A stretch of 64,000 bases of DNA from Selaginella tamariscina (lineage: Eukaryota; Streptophyta; Lycopodiopsida; Selaginellales; Selaginellaceae), in the NCBI GenBank assembly GCA_003024785.1, contig PUQB01000309.1, forward strand, positions 211,669 through 275,668, read 5' to 3'. Numbering within the stretch: the stretch's first letter is position 1; each line of letters begins with the position of its first letter. The notes below the pieces were generated by a model. The model was not told the DNA's origin. It saw nothing but the letters and a program-made list of their open reading frames with translations, and did no database searches. Shown one piece after another: positions 35,615 to 47,925 of the stretch. Position numbers and translations under genes: made by a program.

Positions 35615-36549
35615 CTCATATAGTCCAAACTAGTGAAAAGCAACTAGAGCCACTCCAAACGTCACACTCAATATCTTGCAAGATTCTCTTCTCTTCTTCA
35701 AATCCACTGATAAACCACTGGAAATCATATAGAAACATACTTTGAGTTTATTTAATCATTAAAACTATTAAGTTAATATTTAATGTTTGCAACAAATAAA
35801 TTAAACTCTCATACCGACAATATTGTAGTTGCAGCCAAAACCAGCACCAATAGTATTATATACGCAAGCGTGGCCCTCTATATTTAAGTGTTGAACTGAA
35901 TACATACATATATATATATATATACACACACCTGTGTTCTCTCTTGAAACACGTATTCGTTTATTAGAGTTTTTTCTAAACATAATTTATATGAATATAG
36001 TTTAAAACATAACTTGAACAGAATATAGTACCTGATAAGATAATCAGTCAGTGTTTAGCTGCAGTCGGAAAGAGGCAAATTCTCTGCATGGAACAAAAAA
36101 ATAATCAGAATGAATGAATAAACTATAATTTTAATAAAAAAATCAAATATATTAATAAATAAAATAAAAAATAAAAAGTACATACTTTATAGGCAGCGTC
36201 TAGAAAGCGTCTTTGGGATTTAGCAATCTCCTTGGGAATCAGCATCCGGCCGTCGTCGTGCATGTCTGAAAACAGCCGCGCATGTTTTATTAGTTATTTA
36301 TAATTGAATATGTTTTATTAATTGATTAATATCATGTTAATAATTTAATAGTTAAGACCATTATTCACTAATTATTAAGTTTAGATTTATTAACAGGTTA
36401 AAATTTATAAAATAGTTAAAAAATAAGGTGAGTAACGCAATCACTGCAGCAAGCAAAGCCACACATCAGTCACTTTAGCAACTGTACAACACAGGAAACA
36501 TGTAATTATCCTGCGGGTCATACGTGAATGCATACAATAGAACGCACCA

Positions 36550-36581
<32 letters not shown>

Positions 36582-36597
36582 ATATATATATATAATA

Positions 36598-36647
<50 letters not shown>

Positions 36648-37893
36648 CAAAAAAGACAGCTATTTCAGGCATGTATGTCCCTCCTGACCAGGGGAACCTC
36701 TTCTCCTTCTTCCTAGAATACATTTAAGTTATATAATATATATAGTATATATAACAAAAAAAATTATAAAACTTTCAGTTAAGTTATATATATTAGATAT
36801 AATAATAATGAAATGCTTCCCTTTCTTGCACTGTATAGACAGTGCCTGGTCTGGCAGTTGGACAACATCAGGCCTGTCTTCCTCACTTTCACTGCAATAC
36901 CTGTCTGCATACAGACAATTGCATAGCAGCAATACACTTTGTCTAGAAAAAACATTAATATATGTATTATAAGCATTAATTTATAGCATATAAAACATTA
37001 AAATATAGGTATAAGAGATTGATATATGGTTAAAAATTGATTAAAAGTAATACCTTATGTAGAGAATCTAACCAAATATAGTAGTCGCATGGGAGAAAAC
37101 ACTGCAACAAGGAAACAAATTTTTTAAGTGTTTTTTCTTTAACAAAAACTGGCCGTTTTACCCACCCGTTCCGTGAAGTCTTTATGAAGATCTAAATGTC
37201 ACACACACACACACATTATATATATAAAAGGTTTCTCATTGACTTCAGTGCGTAAGCAAAACAGTCCTCAACAACGTGCACCCGTATGCATTATAATTTA
37301 GCTAACACGCTACGAAAGAGACCAGCGTACACTTCTTATTTAAAATTTAAATACCAAAATCTAAAACTCATGTGAAACTTGAATCAAATAATAAATAACT
37401 TATTAATAAGTTAATCATAATAATAGAATACAAACACTTATGGACGACAGCATAGAGAAGGAAGGTCAGTCGGGAATGCTCTAAAAATATAAAGTTTAGC
37501 AAAACGAGAAAAAAAATAAAATATATATAAGTACCTCTAAACGAATGTAGCACGCTTCTGCTAAAATTCTTTAGATAAAGTTAGCATATGCTTTGTCCTT
37601 TATTCTTTCAGCACACTGCAAAATAAATAGATAGAAAAGGACTTCTGTAATATACGTAAACATCAAATAAATACTGCACCTTAAAAAGAAATAGCACTGT
37701 GCAAGTAAAAGATGCCTCCTTATTCTATCCCTTACCACATTAGTAGATACCTCTGTATATGCAGCAGTGACATATATACACACACATATGTGTACACACA
37801 TAAGTTTCTTACCTGGCGTATGCATATGTCATGACATGATGTGTAGCTTCTACGGTCAGCTGGTAGATACGTTCCAAATTTCTGTAAAAGTCT
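35615..37893 (-). other. Minus-strand exon-like blocks of an unknown multi-exon gene
   Basis: I do not recognise the protein. From the 5' side the blocks are LLQKFGTYLPADRRSYTSCH (37813-37891, tgcag acceptor, gtaaga donor), QCAERIKDKAYANF (about 37571-37617, tgcag acceptor, phase-compatible), CFLPCDYYIWLDSLHK (about 37055-37104), DRYCSESEEDRPDVVQLPDQ (about 36825-36910), an HDDGRMLIPKEIAKSQRRFL block (about 36190-36268) and WFISGFEEEKRILQDIECDV ending SSCFSLVWTI (about 35615-35742). Most have clean splice edges. A TAA follows AYANFI in frame and no start codon was found, so it may be a decayed or incompletely read gene. Confidence 0.35.
36554..36642. repeat. (TA)n array
   Basis: Nearly pure TA dinucleotide with a short interruption at its centre. 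It lies between exon-like blocks. Confidence 0.9.
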
Positions 37894-38700
37894 GCAAGTT
37901 AAATACACAAAAAACAAAACATTAGCTAGCTGAAGAAAATGCTACTTTCATCCTATCACTCTCATTGTGTCATTAGATGTTAAGCTAATTAATTAATCTT
38001 ATATTGAAATTGACACAGTTACAGAGTTATTTATGTATAATATATAATATATGTCTTATATAAAGACGTGTCCGTCTGCTCATCATACATAGACAAACAA
38101 GCACACCTTCTGTGTGTACATTACATACACACACTGCGTGTGTGTTAACTAACAAAGAGATTAAAGGTTAAACATTCATTGAATAAACCACAGCAAGTTA
38201 AAATTAGCATACGACTGCCCACACATACATGTGTGTCAAGACAGAGGGAGAGAGAGAGAGAGAGAGCAGGCACATGCAAAAACTTGAAATTCAAATTAGT
38301 ATTGGTTTTAATGTGATGAACTGACATGAAAAAACTCATAAGAAAGAAACAGATTGCAAAATAAAACTTAAGTTTACATTTCGCAGTTACTTAGATAATC
38401 CAAAGCAGTTGGTTAACATCAGCTAATCCCTTGTGTGAGTCCACTTCCCATGCCTGCGCTACCAAAAACCACCACATATTGAGGAGAACGAATAAACTCT
38501 TAACATGGGTGTGTGGGTTAAGTATTATGTGTATGCATGTGTAATGCAATCTACGTCAAAGGGAAGTTAATAAACTTTTATTGACATATTCTACTAGTAT
38601 AAACTAAAGTCTTACTTTACAATGTACATAATCTGTAGAAAGAGAGGATGGTAAGAAGAAAATAAGTGTAGTACAACAAACAAGAAGCCATACTAAATCC
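37894..38700. other. Intergenic DNA with microsatellites
   Basis: Contains a GA array near 38244-38265 and otherwise AT-rich DNA downstream of NF-YC. No further gene is supported. Confidence 0.45.
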
Positions 38701-38721
38701 AACAGCATAAATCATACGTAG

Positions 38722-38722
38722 C

Positions 38723-38755
<33 letters not shown>

Positions 38756-38923
38756 AATTGAAATCAAAGGCAAATCTAATATAGTACTATATGTGTGAGT
38801 GAAACGCAAACTAAACCATAGGGAGACAGAAAAACACACAGTCAATAGTCGTAAACAAACATCTGAACAGCCCCAACACACGATTTGAGTGCATTGTAGA
38901 AGTGTATCCAGACATATTGAATC

Positions 38924-38962
<39 letters not shown>
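38722..38962. repeat. Two (TG)n(AG)n arrays downstream of NF-YC
   Basis: Compound arrays lie at about 38722-38755 and 38926-38962, within 350 bp after the NF-YC stop and so probably in its 3' UTR or flank. On the minus strand they read CT then CA. Confidence 0.85.
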
Positions 38963-39065
38963 CAGAGAGACAGAACAATATAATGCAAGAAAAGACAACC
39001 GGGTCCATATGAAGGAATGGTATCTTGCAGAGTTCTGGAAAGACTTACCCATACTTGATGAGCAG

Positions 39066-39795
39066 TTAGCCGCTTGAAGCCGGTGCTCCAGATGAAGTCG
39101 AGTTCGCAGGCTGCTGCGGCCACATCTGCCCCTGAGCCATATAAGGCATCCCAGGTGGTCGGTTGGGAGAATACATCGCAGGATCAACAGGCATTGCAGG
39201 CCTCCCAACAGCAACCTGGGGCGGCTGACCCTGTCCCCCGGTGGCACGTAGTACATCCCATATTGCATGGGATCCCCAGGACCAACCGGCATAGCAGCCC
39301 GTGTAACACCCAGCGTCTCCTCCTTGAGCTCATCACGAGGAACAATATCCACGAGGAAATCAAAGATGTCAGTCCTGGTAATTGCAGCAGCTATATCATT
39401 CTTCTGAAGCGTCCTCCGTTTGTTCTCCTCAGTATGGATCCATGAACGTAGAGTGAGCTCAAGGATAAACATTTCACACGCTTTCGCAAACAGCACCGGT
39501 GCCTCGGCCGAGATCATACGCACATCCTCGTCCGCTTTCATGATCTTCTTGATCCTGGCAAGCGGCAGCTGATGATTCTTGAAGTCTGTCACCTGCTCAA
39601 TCTCCTGCATCTGTCCCTGCCAGAACTGCTGTAGCTGCTGGTGCTGTTGTTGCATTTGCTGATACCCTAGCGCTTGTTGATACGCCACCGCCGCTTGCTG
39701 CCCAGGTGCATCGGACCTGCTCCTGGCGGAGCCGGAAAGCCGGACTGAATCGCTTGTCCCATTGCCGGCGGTGTGCCGCTCGCTTGCTGCTCCAT
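39066..39795 (-). CDS. NF-YC: NF-YC histone-fold transcription factor subunit
   Basis: The core histone-fold block is complete: [60 protein letters not shown] and [20 protein letters not shown]. It follows a Gln-rich [17 protein letters not shown] lead. NF-YC pairs with NF-YB, and the dimer joins NF-YA to bind CCAAT boxes; plant NF-YB/YC dimers also bind CONSTANS-type proteins. The start at 39795 gives [14 protein letters not shown]. The C-terminus is Pro/Gln/Met-rich and ends APASSG at 39066. One base is missing near 39702 (ctgggcagc) and one in the G run near 39238; with both, the protein has 243 residues. The single-exon coding region matches many plant NF-YC genes. The longer open frame beyond 39066 is a frameshift artefact running into microsatellites. 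Confidence 0.92.
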
Positions 39796-39799
39796 TCCT

Positions 39800-40110
39800 T
39801 CCTCCTCAAGAACCCTTAGTAGCGCCTTTCAAGCTCGCATTCGCAAGAATCACTGCTTTCTGGAGCGGATTTGTGCAGCAACTAGAGATTTCGCATTGCT
39901 CCGCAAACCAGGAATCTATGGCGCTTACACAAGAACTGATCTAGATCGGATTTCCGCAGCTGCTTACCTCGGAGCGCCTCCTTAGAACCCTAGACGCGAG
40001 ATTTTTACACAAGAACTGAAATTTCCGCAGCGGATCCGACACAAGCAAACGCCTTACCTCGGAGCTTCCTTACCAAGAACCCTAGAAGAAGAGCTCCCTC
40101 GGCGCCAATG
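39800..40110 (-). promoter_or_regulatory. NF-YC leader with duplicated donor-bearing units
   Basis: On the minus strand the leader carries two related units, at about 40003-40093 and 39915-39990. Each has tagggttct, ctccgaggtaag and a ttcttgtgtaa block. The gaggtaag sites are good splice donors, and another (cttggtaagg) lies near 40070. A 5' UTR intron ending just before the coding exon is likely. The layout resembles the repeated-donor leader of the PEP carboxylase gene. Confidence 0.45.
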
Positions 40111-40333
40111 TGCTCAAAAAATTCACTAGCAAATCCTTGCACACTTACGTGGCTACAACATCTTCGTCGCTCGTTGATAATGCGATTTTCCTAGACGGTC
40201 CGGATTTGCGACAACGCACGGGACACGTGTAAACTAGCGCTACCGTCCAATTTGCGGTGCAGATAAGCTGGTATATTCTTATAGACGTACAGAATCTCTC
40301 ATTTTTTTAACGTGTTATTCTTACAAATGCGCT

Positions 40334-40522
40334 TTAGTGATGATTATCATGTACATATCGCAGGCCGCAGTATTTGCATACTTGAGGATGTGGGAGGTCC
40401 AAACATATGAACTCCACTGGGTGCCCCAAAGCTAGATCCTTGGCTGTACAAATATTCATCACATTATTAAAATATTCAACTAGTTATGATTATGTTTTTA
40501 ATGAAATTATTTACTATGAGGC

Positions 40523-40564
<42 letters not shown>

Positions 40565-40730
40565 GGTGTTTCAGTGTGTGAAACTTATAAAAGCAGGTTT
40601 CCTTAACAACTATATTAGCTATAGTACTATATAGACATTAAACATCTAACTTATAATATCATACAAATAATTAAAGACCATTAAATTATGGTTAATTATA
40701 CTATGTTCTCTGAAGGATACGTTTAGTGCG

Positions 40731-40768
<38 letters not shown>

Positions 40769-40908
40769 TTACCTCCTTGGCAAGCCACAATTCGGTCCTG
40801 GACTAGAATGGGTGGAACCTCAGCAATAAGTTCCATAGGCGATTTCTTATCCTTGTTCTAAGAATAATTTATTAACTCTGTCCATCATGAAACGCACACA
40901 CACAGATA

Positions 40909-40939
<31 letters not shown>

Positions 40940-41254
40940 GAGAGAGAGAGAGCACATAATACTAACTGAACTTCGACTTAGTAAGTCAAACTAAGTCAAA
41001 AAGGGGAAATATGGTGTGTGTTCGTATACATACGTGTTCATGGGGGGTTATAGTGTTTCATATAATGCGGATTTAGCATTAATTAGCTAGATTAACAAAC
41101 TAACTAGTGAAATCTCCCCTACATTCTGGCTCAATCTACAGTCACTTACATGCATCCACTTAGAGGTATGATCAAGATCGAGCGCATTCGTCGCCATGCT
41201 CCGGCAAGAAATCCAAGACCCGCCACGAATCAATCGCGCACACAGCAGCGCCAT
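40334..41254 (-). CDS. Mitochondrial complex I 13-kDa zinc subunit (NDUFS6)
   Basis: Three exons on the minus strand: 41150-41254, 40773-40857 and 40334-40443, all with GT-AG borders and closing phases. The N-terminus MALLCARLIRGGSWISCRSM is rich in Arg and Ser without acidic residues, as expected for a mitochondrial presequence. The mature part reads DHTSKWMHNKDKKSPMELI, AEVPPILVQDRIVACQG, then ALGHPVEFICLDLPHPQ and CKYCGLRYVHDNHH. The Cys of VACQG, the His of LGHP and the two Cys of CKYCG are the zinc ligands of the family. NDUFS6 is an accessory subunit needed for the matrix arm of NADH dehydrogenase. The encoded protein is 99 residues, near the usual plant length. This is the only recognised gene here with no frame problem. 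It shares a 344-bp divergent promoter with the RING ligase gene. Confidence 0.9.
40526..40955. repeat. Microsatellites in NDUFS6 introns
   Basis: (CT)n(CA)n arrays lie at about 40526-40564 (intron 2) and 40733-40769 (next to the exon 2 donor). A (TG)n(AG)n array is at about 40910-40953 (intron 1). Confidence 0.9.
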
Positions 41255-41598
41255 GTTTCTCGGCTCTCAAGAACCCTAACCTAAAAACAGAATATCCAAC
41301 AATCGAATATTCCCATCATTTCATAGTGGGCACACATTCATGATTTTTGCTAATGCTAAAGTGAAACCGCGGCCTTTCGCTCAATCCCTTCATTAACAAA
41401 ATTAGGGTTCTTAATTAGGTCTCCAATCTGCTAGTCCTGAAGCGCGCAAGAAGCGGTAAGAGATTGCATGTTTTGTGTCACAAATCCACTGATCTGCACG
41501 ACATATCTGCAGGAAAAGACTCAATCTTTGGAACACACTGTTCATCATGCGATGTCTTGTTCTGTTCTATGATCAGATCTTCTGATCGGCAAACAGAG
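41255..41598. promoter_or_regulatory. Divergent promoter of NDUFS6 and the RING ligase gene
   Basis: Only 344 bp separate the two start codons. A telobox aaccctaa (41272-41279) sits in the NDUFS6 leader and an inverted one, ttagggtt (41402-41409), lies near the middle. Teloboxes are established elements of plant promoters for translation and mitochondrial genes. Shared control is inferred. Confidence 0.5.
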
Positions 41599-43645
41599 AT
41601 GGGAAATGGAGGGAGCAGCAGGAGAGCACGCCAGCAGAATTCAAGAATGGATTCCTCGTCTCCACCTCCTTCACAACCAATTCCGCCCGGCTATCCTGGT
41701 GGTGCGCAGCCTGGAGGCACCATTGGGCCATATTTCTACTCTCCCAGTTACCATGGGCCTGTTCCAGCAGCACATATATATCAACAGGGAGGATTCATCC
41801 CCAGCAATGGCCAGTATATGATGAATGTTCCTCCTGGGTTCAGGCCTGTGAGTCCTGCCGCCGGTCCCGGTGTGGTGCCCGGCTCGGCGACCGCTGCCCT
41901 GCTCCCTATTGCGCACCATCAGAAGGCGAACACGATCAGGAACGATGTCAATCTTCGGAAGGCTACTCTGCGGCTCGAGAAGGACGAGGACAACCCCGGG
42001 TTTCACCTGCTTGCCTTCTCCTTCGATGCTACCGTTCCTGGCAAGTAAGTACAAAAAAAAAAAAAACATTGCATTTTCGAAATTTTAAATTTTGAACTCT
42101 CAAAGTTTACAATTATGAATTTTCAAAGTTTAAATCATTTCCAAAGCCTCATACACACCCCTACTGTTACGTGTATGTTTGTGTGTCTGTTGTTCTTTTG
42201 GTGCTGCAATCATGATTTGTTGATGGGTGGGTTTGTGGTTTCTTTGTCTCTATTACAATTTATTACCATGCGTGTATGTAGACATGTTTTGTTCTTCTGG
42301 TGCATTCTTCTTATGAAATGATTTGTTGATGGGTGGTTTTGTGCTTTCTTTCTCTATTTCATATTCGTTACCATGGAGATGCTATATATATGACTTTTAC
42401 ATGCACACACACGCACACCACGTGTATGTAAGCATGTATTGTATGCTATAAAGCTTGTCTCTTTCTTTCCTTACAAGCCTGTCTTCGATGTTATTGTATA
42501 TTTCATTGACTTCATGTGCAACTTTACCGTGCTAGCAATATTCCATTCGTCTTGATTGTGTGTTGTATATGTGAAGCATGCTTTTCTCTTTACCAAAAAA
42601 TAGCTTTTACACCTTTACTAACATTTTATTGTGTGTGTGTGTGTGTGTGACCAGTGGAAATTTGCACACTCACACACACGCACACACACCACTTATAATC
42701 CACATATTTTGAATGCAGGATTTGCATTTTCTTTGTGGCAAAGGAAGGCGTAAACTGCAGCTTAACCCCACTGAAGCCACACGTCTTCACACCAATCAAG
42801 GTACCGTTTGAGAAGGGTTTAGGGCAGAAGTTCCAGCAAACTCCCAGCACAGGCGTAGATCTTTCTCAGTTGGACGAAGAGGATTTATCCCACGAGGGCC
42901 AGGACGAGATGTACACGTTGGTCGTACGTGCAGAAACGGATTCCAAGGATCCTCCACAGGATGCTCCTCCCAGAGATAACGAGCCTCTGGGTGCACCACT
43001 GCCTAAGTGGGTGCACGCACAGACAACACATGCTGTGCTGGAACGTAAGGAGGATGGAGAATATACTGTGAGGGTTGTGAAGCAGATTATATGGGTTGAG
43101 GGGTTAGATACGAGCTACAGGAGATTTACGGGATTGAGAACAGCGGTGGTAATGGAAGTAATTTTGATGACGCTGGGAAAGAGTGTGTTATTTGTATGTC
43201 TGAGCCGAGGGATACGACCGTTCTTCCTTGCAGACATATGGTATGTGTAACTCTGTGTGCGTGTGTGTGTTTATATAGACACAGACGGTTCTTGTATGTA
43301 CAGAACTGTGTTGTACACTCATTCTTTTGTGTTGTTATATACATTGCTCTCTCTCTCTCACACACACTCACACACACAAATTATTATATACTTAAAAGTT
43401 TTATTATATTGACTAGTAATGACTGTTTTGATGTATTTGTGATGCAGTGTATGTGCAGTGAGTGTGCTAAGGTGTTGAGGTTTCAAACAAACAGGTGTCC
43501 CATTTGTAGATGTCCTGTAGAGAGGCTACTGGAGATCAAAGTGCCAAAGAACGAGGGCGAACAGATTAAGGAGAATATGAGTGTTGATGGAGATGGTGCG
43601 TCAAACAGTAAAGATGACCAAGTTGGAGATGATAAGTCCAGATAA
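41599..43645 (+). CDS. RING-type E3 ubiquitin ligase, LOG2/MGRN1-like
   Basis: Three exons, 41599-42044, 42719-43240 and 43448-43645. The start MGNGGSSRRARQQ carries Gly2 for N-myristoylation, which fixes the start over upstream in-frame codons. A Pro-rich and Tyr-rich segment follows, then the DAR2-type region (TIRNDVNLRKATLRLEKDED, FHLLAFSFDATVPG, KEGVNCSLTPLKPHVF), then KWVHAQTTHAVLERKEDGEY. The C3HC4 RING begins CVICMSEPRDTTVLPCRHM and ends CMCSECAKVLRFQTNRCPIC, with the intron between its halves. LOG2-type ligases act at membranes; Arabidopsis LOG2 affects amino acid export and abscisic acid responses. One G is missing near 43097 (gaggggtta); with it the protein has 388 residues, the usual length. 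It converges with the RS-rich gene, 237 bp between stops. Confidence 0.92.
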
Positions 43646-43882
43646 TGGTATGATTCTGTGCTTTTCAAGTTAAATTTATGCTTTGATTTTCAATAGCGTG
43701 TGCGTGTGGGTGCTTGTATATTTTTGCGTTGATATAATTAAAAATTAAAAGTTTATTTAGTATTTTTGAAAGAGCAAATAAACAGTTTAATTACTAATCA
43801 AACAATATGTTTAGTCATAATGTAGTACGTAGATGTGTGATCATGTATCTATATTGTGGTCAAAAAGTATAGCATGCTTAAT

Positions 43883-46312
43883 CTAACCAGAGCTCGAACC
43901 AGGACTTCGTTTCCTCCCACATTCGTCGTCCGATGGTGGTGATATCGATCTTGATCTCTTCCTGTCCGTCCGATCACTCCCATGTTCCTCCGTACGCGTA
44001 CGGTACTCATGCTTTTCATTCTCACTCTCCTCTTCATTACCCCCCGTCCCCTCAAGACCAGCTTTCTTGTTCCTGTACTCCTCACCTGACGCCTGCATAT
44101 CATCATCATGCTTTGTCCCCTCGTGCCTCTTCTCATGTTGTCTTTCTTCATTATACTTCGCCACCCTCGTACTGTCATCCGATGCGTCATCCTCATGCTC
44201 TTTATCTCCTCCATCATCATGTTCCTGGTGTTTAGGACGTTCCTCTACATCACTGTCCCCATCTACATCCTCAATAGAGCTCTCCTGTTTCTTAGAGCCC
44301 TCTACTTCCTGGTCCCTCCTCTTGTCTCTGCTACGAGTTTCATCACTAACCGGACTCTTCACCTGGCGGTCAATGCTCAGAGACCGACGCCTTCTGTCCT
44401 GCTCCTGCTCCTGCTTCCTGGAAGAATCCATCCTCTTCTCCCTGCCACGAGTTTCTGGACTCTTCACCTGGCGATCAAGGCTCGGAGACCGATGCCTTCG
44501 TGTACTACGAGTACGTTGCGGATGACGATGCCCTCTCCTTGGGGAGATACTCCGATGACTGTCCTCAGGAGACCGACAACGTCTGTCCGAATGCCTTCTC
44601 TGGTCTTCATCTCTAAGATGCTTCCTCTCAGAGTACCTTCTCCTTGGAGAGGAATTCCGACCACTTGGAGATCGATACTTCCTGTCCGAATGCCTCCTCA
44701 GAGAACCACCAAGTGGACTACCCACTTCCTGTTCCTTGAGAGCATCCACATCCCCGTTCAAAGCTTCATCAGCAACCAGATTATCATCCTCGTCTTTAGC
44801 CGGACTTTTTTCAACGCTCGATGACCGATGCTTTAGGTTTGGAGTAGAGACCGGACTCTCCTCCTGCGGGTGTTTCTCCGTACTCGGAGACCGATGTTTT
44901 CTGTCCGAATGTCGTCCTCTGTCCGGACTCTTCTCGGACCGATGTTTTCTATCCGAGTGTCTTCTCCTGTCTACCGGAGAGACGCTCCGTCGTCTTCTAC
45001 GTGGGCTCTCGATCTTGTCTTTCTCACCTTCATCTCTCTTCTCACCACTTGGAGACCAATGCTTCCTGTCCGAATGCCTTCTCCTGTCCACAGGAGAGAC
45101 GCTTCTTCGTCTTCTACGTGGGCTATCCTCAACCCGGTCTTTCTCACCGCTGCGGGCATCCTCCCTAGTCGGACTCTTCTCGACACTCGGCGAACGATGC
45201 TTCCTGTCCGAAAGCCTTCTCCTATGAACTGGAGAGGCGCTTCTTCGGTTTCGCCCATAGTAGTCCCTAGATCTGTAAGACTGCATTCTTCTGCTCCTGT
45301 AGTAGCTGTCGTAGTCACGGTAGCGGCTATTGCGTTCATACGAGTACCGACTGCTACGATACGTGCGATCTCTGCCACGCCAGCGACGTGCAGGTGAGAC
45401 GGAGACTGAACGGTGTCTACGGTGACGGACAGAGCGAGACCGGGATTTGGAGCTCCGTGACGAACCGGGGCTTACGGACCTAGAACTGGGAAAGCAAAAA
45501 GGAGAATTGAATGTTAATCCTCTCTCTCTCTTTCTCTCCCTCTCTCTCTCACACACACATGAATTCAAGCAGTACTCCTATATAGATACTACACAGGCTA
45601 TATTACGAAATGACGTGTGAAGCAGAATTGTAGTTAATAGACAACTAAGATTTTATAAAAGACTAGCGTAGTTTTAAAATGTGTTAAAATAGAATTGTTC
45701 AGACAGCAGCTCCATGAATCCATACAGCAAGTGAAAGCCATATTAAGTCATATACTATCTGTTAGAACAAAACGTACATTTAAAAGTACACGTCTGCAAG
45801 GCTCCCCAAAACATAACTACTTTTGTGTGTGTGTGTGCGTGCGTGGGGTGCATATCCAACTACATTATATGACGTACTTGGTTTTGGTATCGGGTTTATC
45901 GGCAGACTCAGACTTCAACTGCTCGCTGATTTGCGCCGCTCGTTGCAAACTAAGATCCGCAGCGACCTTGACATTCGCTGCACGCGCCGCAGCCTGTTGA
46001 GAAGCCATCATTTGTTGCACCATAAGCGCTTGCTGGAACTGAAATTGCTGGTTCGCAATCGCCTGCTGCATCTGTGGCGGCTGGTTAGCAGAGGTTATAG
46101 CCGCATTCAACTGGATCAATTTGCTCACCTCGGCTAGATCCATGTTTGGATTCGCCATGGCGTCGACCGATCTCTGTACGAGTTCTGTATTCGAAGAGAG
46201 CAGAGATTGCGATTGCATACCTTCCGCCGCGCGCGCCTTCAATCGACCGCCTGCCCGTCCACCAGAGCCATCGTCCGTCGAGACCCTAGAACGTCTGCTG
46301 CCCTAACGCCAT
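43883..46312 (-). CDS. Arg/Ser-rich nuclear protein, likely splicing-related
   Basis: Two exons on the minus strand: about 45878-46312 and 43883-45485, joined in frame. Exon 1 encodes a helical, Gln/Ala-rich part with ANPNMDLAEVSKLIQLNAAI and RAAQISEQLKSE. Exon 2 is almost wholly RS-like: SRSSKSRSRSVRHRRHRSVS is followed by many copies of a RRHSDRKHRSPS unit and an acidic Glu/Asp/Lys tail ending SPGSSSG. RS domains with such repeats occur in splicing factors and SR-related proteins in nuclear speckles. I cannot assign a specific orthologue. The start is uncertain: ATG at 46271 needs one extra base, ATG at 46312 needs two but keeps a longer open RSRVSTDDGSGGRAGGRLK lead. The (CT)n(CA)n array just upstream of exon 2 is intronic. 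Confidence 0.75.
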
Positions 46313-46674
46313 AGCAAAATGAGGTCCCCTTAATTAAATTTTTAACCTTAATCCTTAATTAAAAAACTGCTTTAATTTGTTAAATCTTATTTAACTTTTT
46401 TATATTCTAGAATATTTAAGTTCATTTCATTAATTAGATGATAATATCGGCAAAACATTCGTCAAGTATTGCATTCACAATATTAGTATCACGTTCCCTA
46501 AAAATTGTGTATACATATGCACATCATCACACGCCTGTACGTGTGAGTGTGTGTGTGTGTGTTAGATATATATTTGTGAATTCAGATACATATACATACA
46601 TACCTAATCTGTTATTTACACGTATGTGTATACACACTACATATAGACTGTGAATAACATGAAGGAATCTATAT

Positions 46675-47682
<1,008 letters not shown>

Positions 47683-47925
47683 TTAATGTTTGCTTTACCT
47701 TTGTTGTACCCTGATTCTAGACTATTCCTTTATAACCTAACTTCTAGTATTCGGAGGAGGCTCCATGGCCTTGTAGAGGTGTGTGTATGAGTGTGTATTC
47801 CTGTGTATACATACGTTCATTCATTCACACACGCGCGCCAAAAAGTTCGTAGCATTGTCTATGTACAGATATTAAGAACATTGCAAATACACATTATATA
47901 AATGTACGTATTTAAACATTGCCAG

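Noticed and set aside
38693-39065. C-terminal extension of the NF-YC open frame
   Set aside because: It results from a missing base near 39238 and runs into microsatellites; the restored frame stops at 39066 with a normal NF-YC ending.
44108-44824. Long plus-strand open frame antisense to the RS-rich gene
   Set aside because: It is the complement of RS repeats, whose codon bias keeps the antisense frame open; the peptide is low-complexity and has no gene context.
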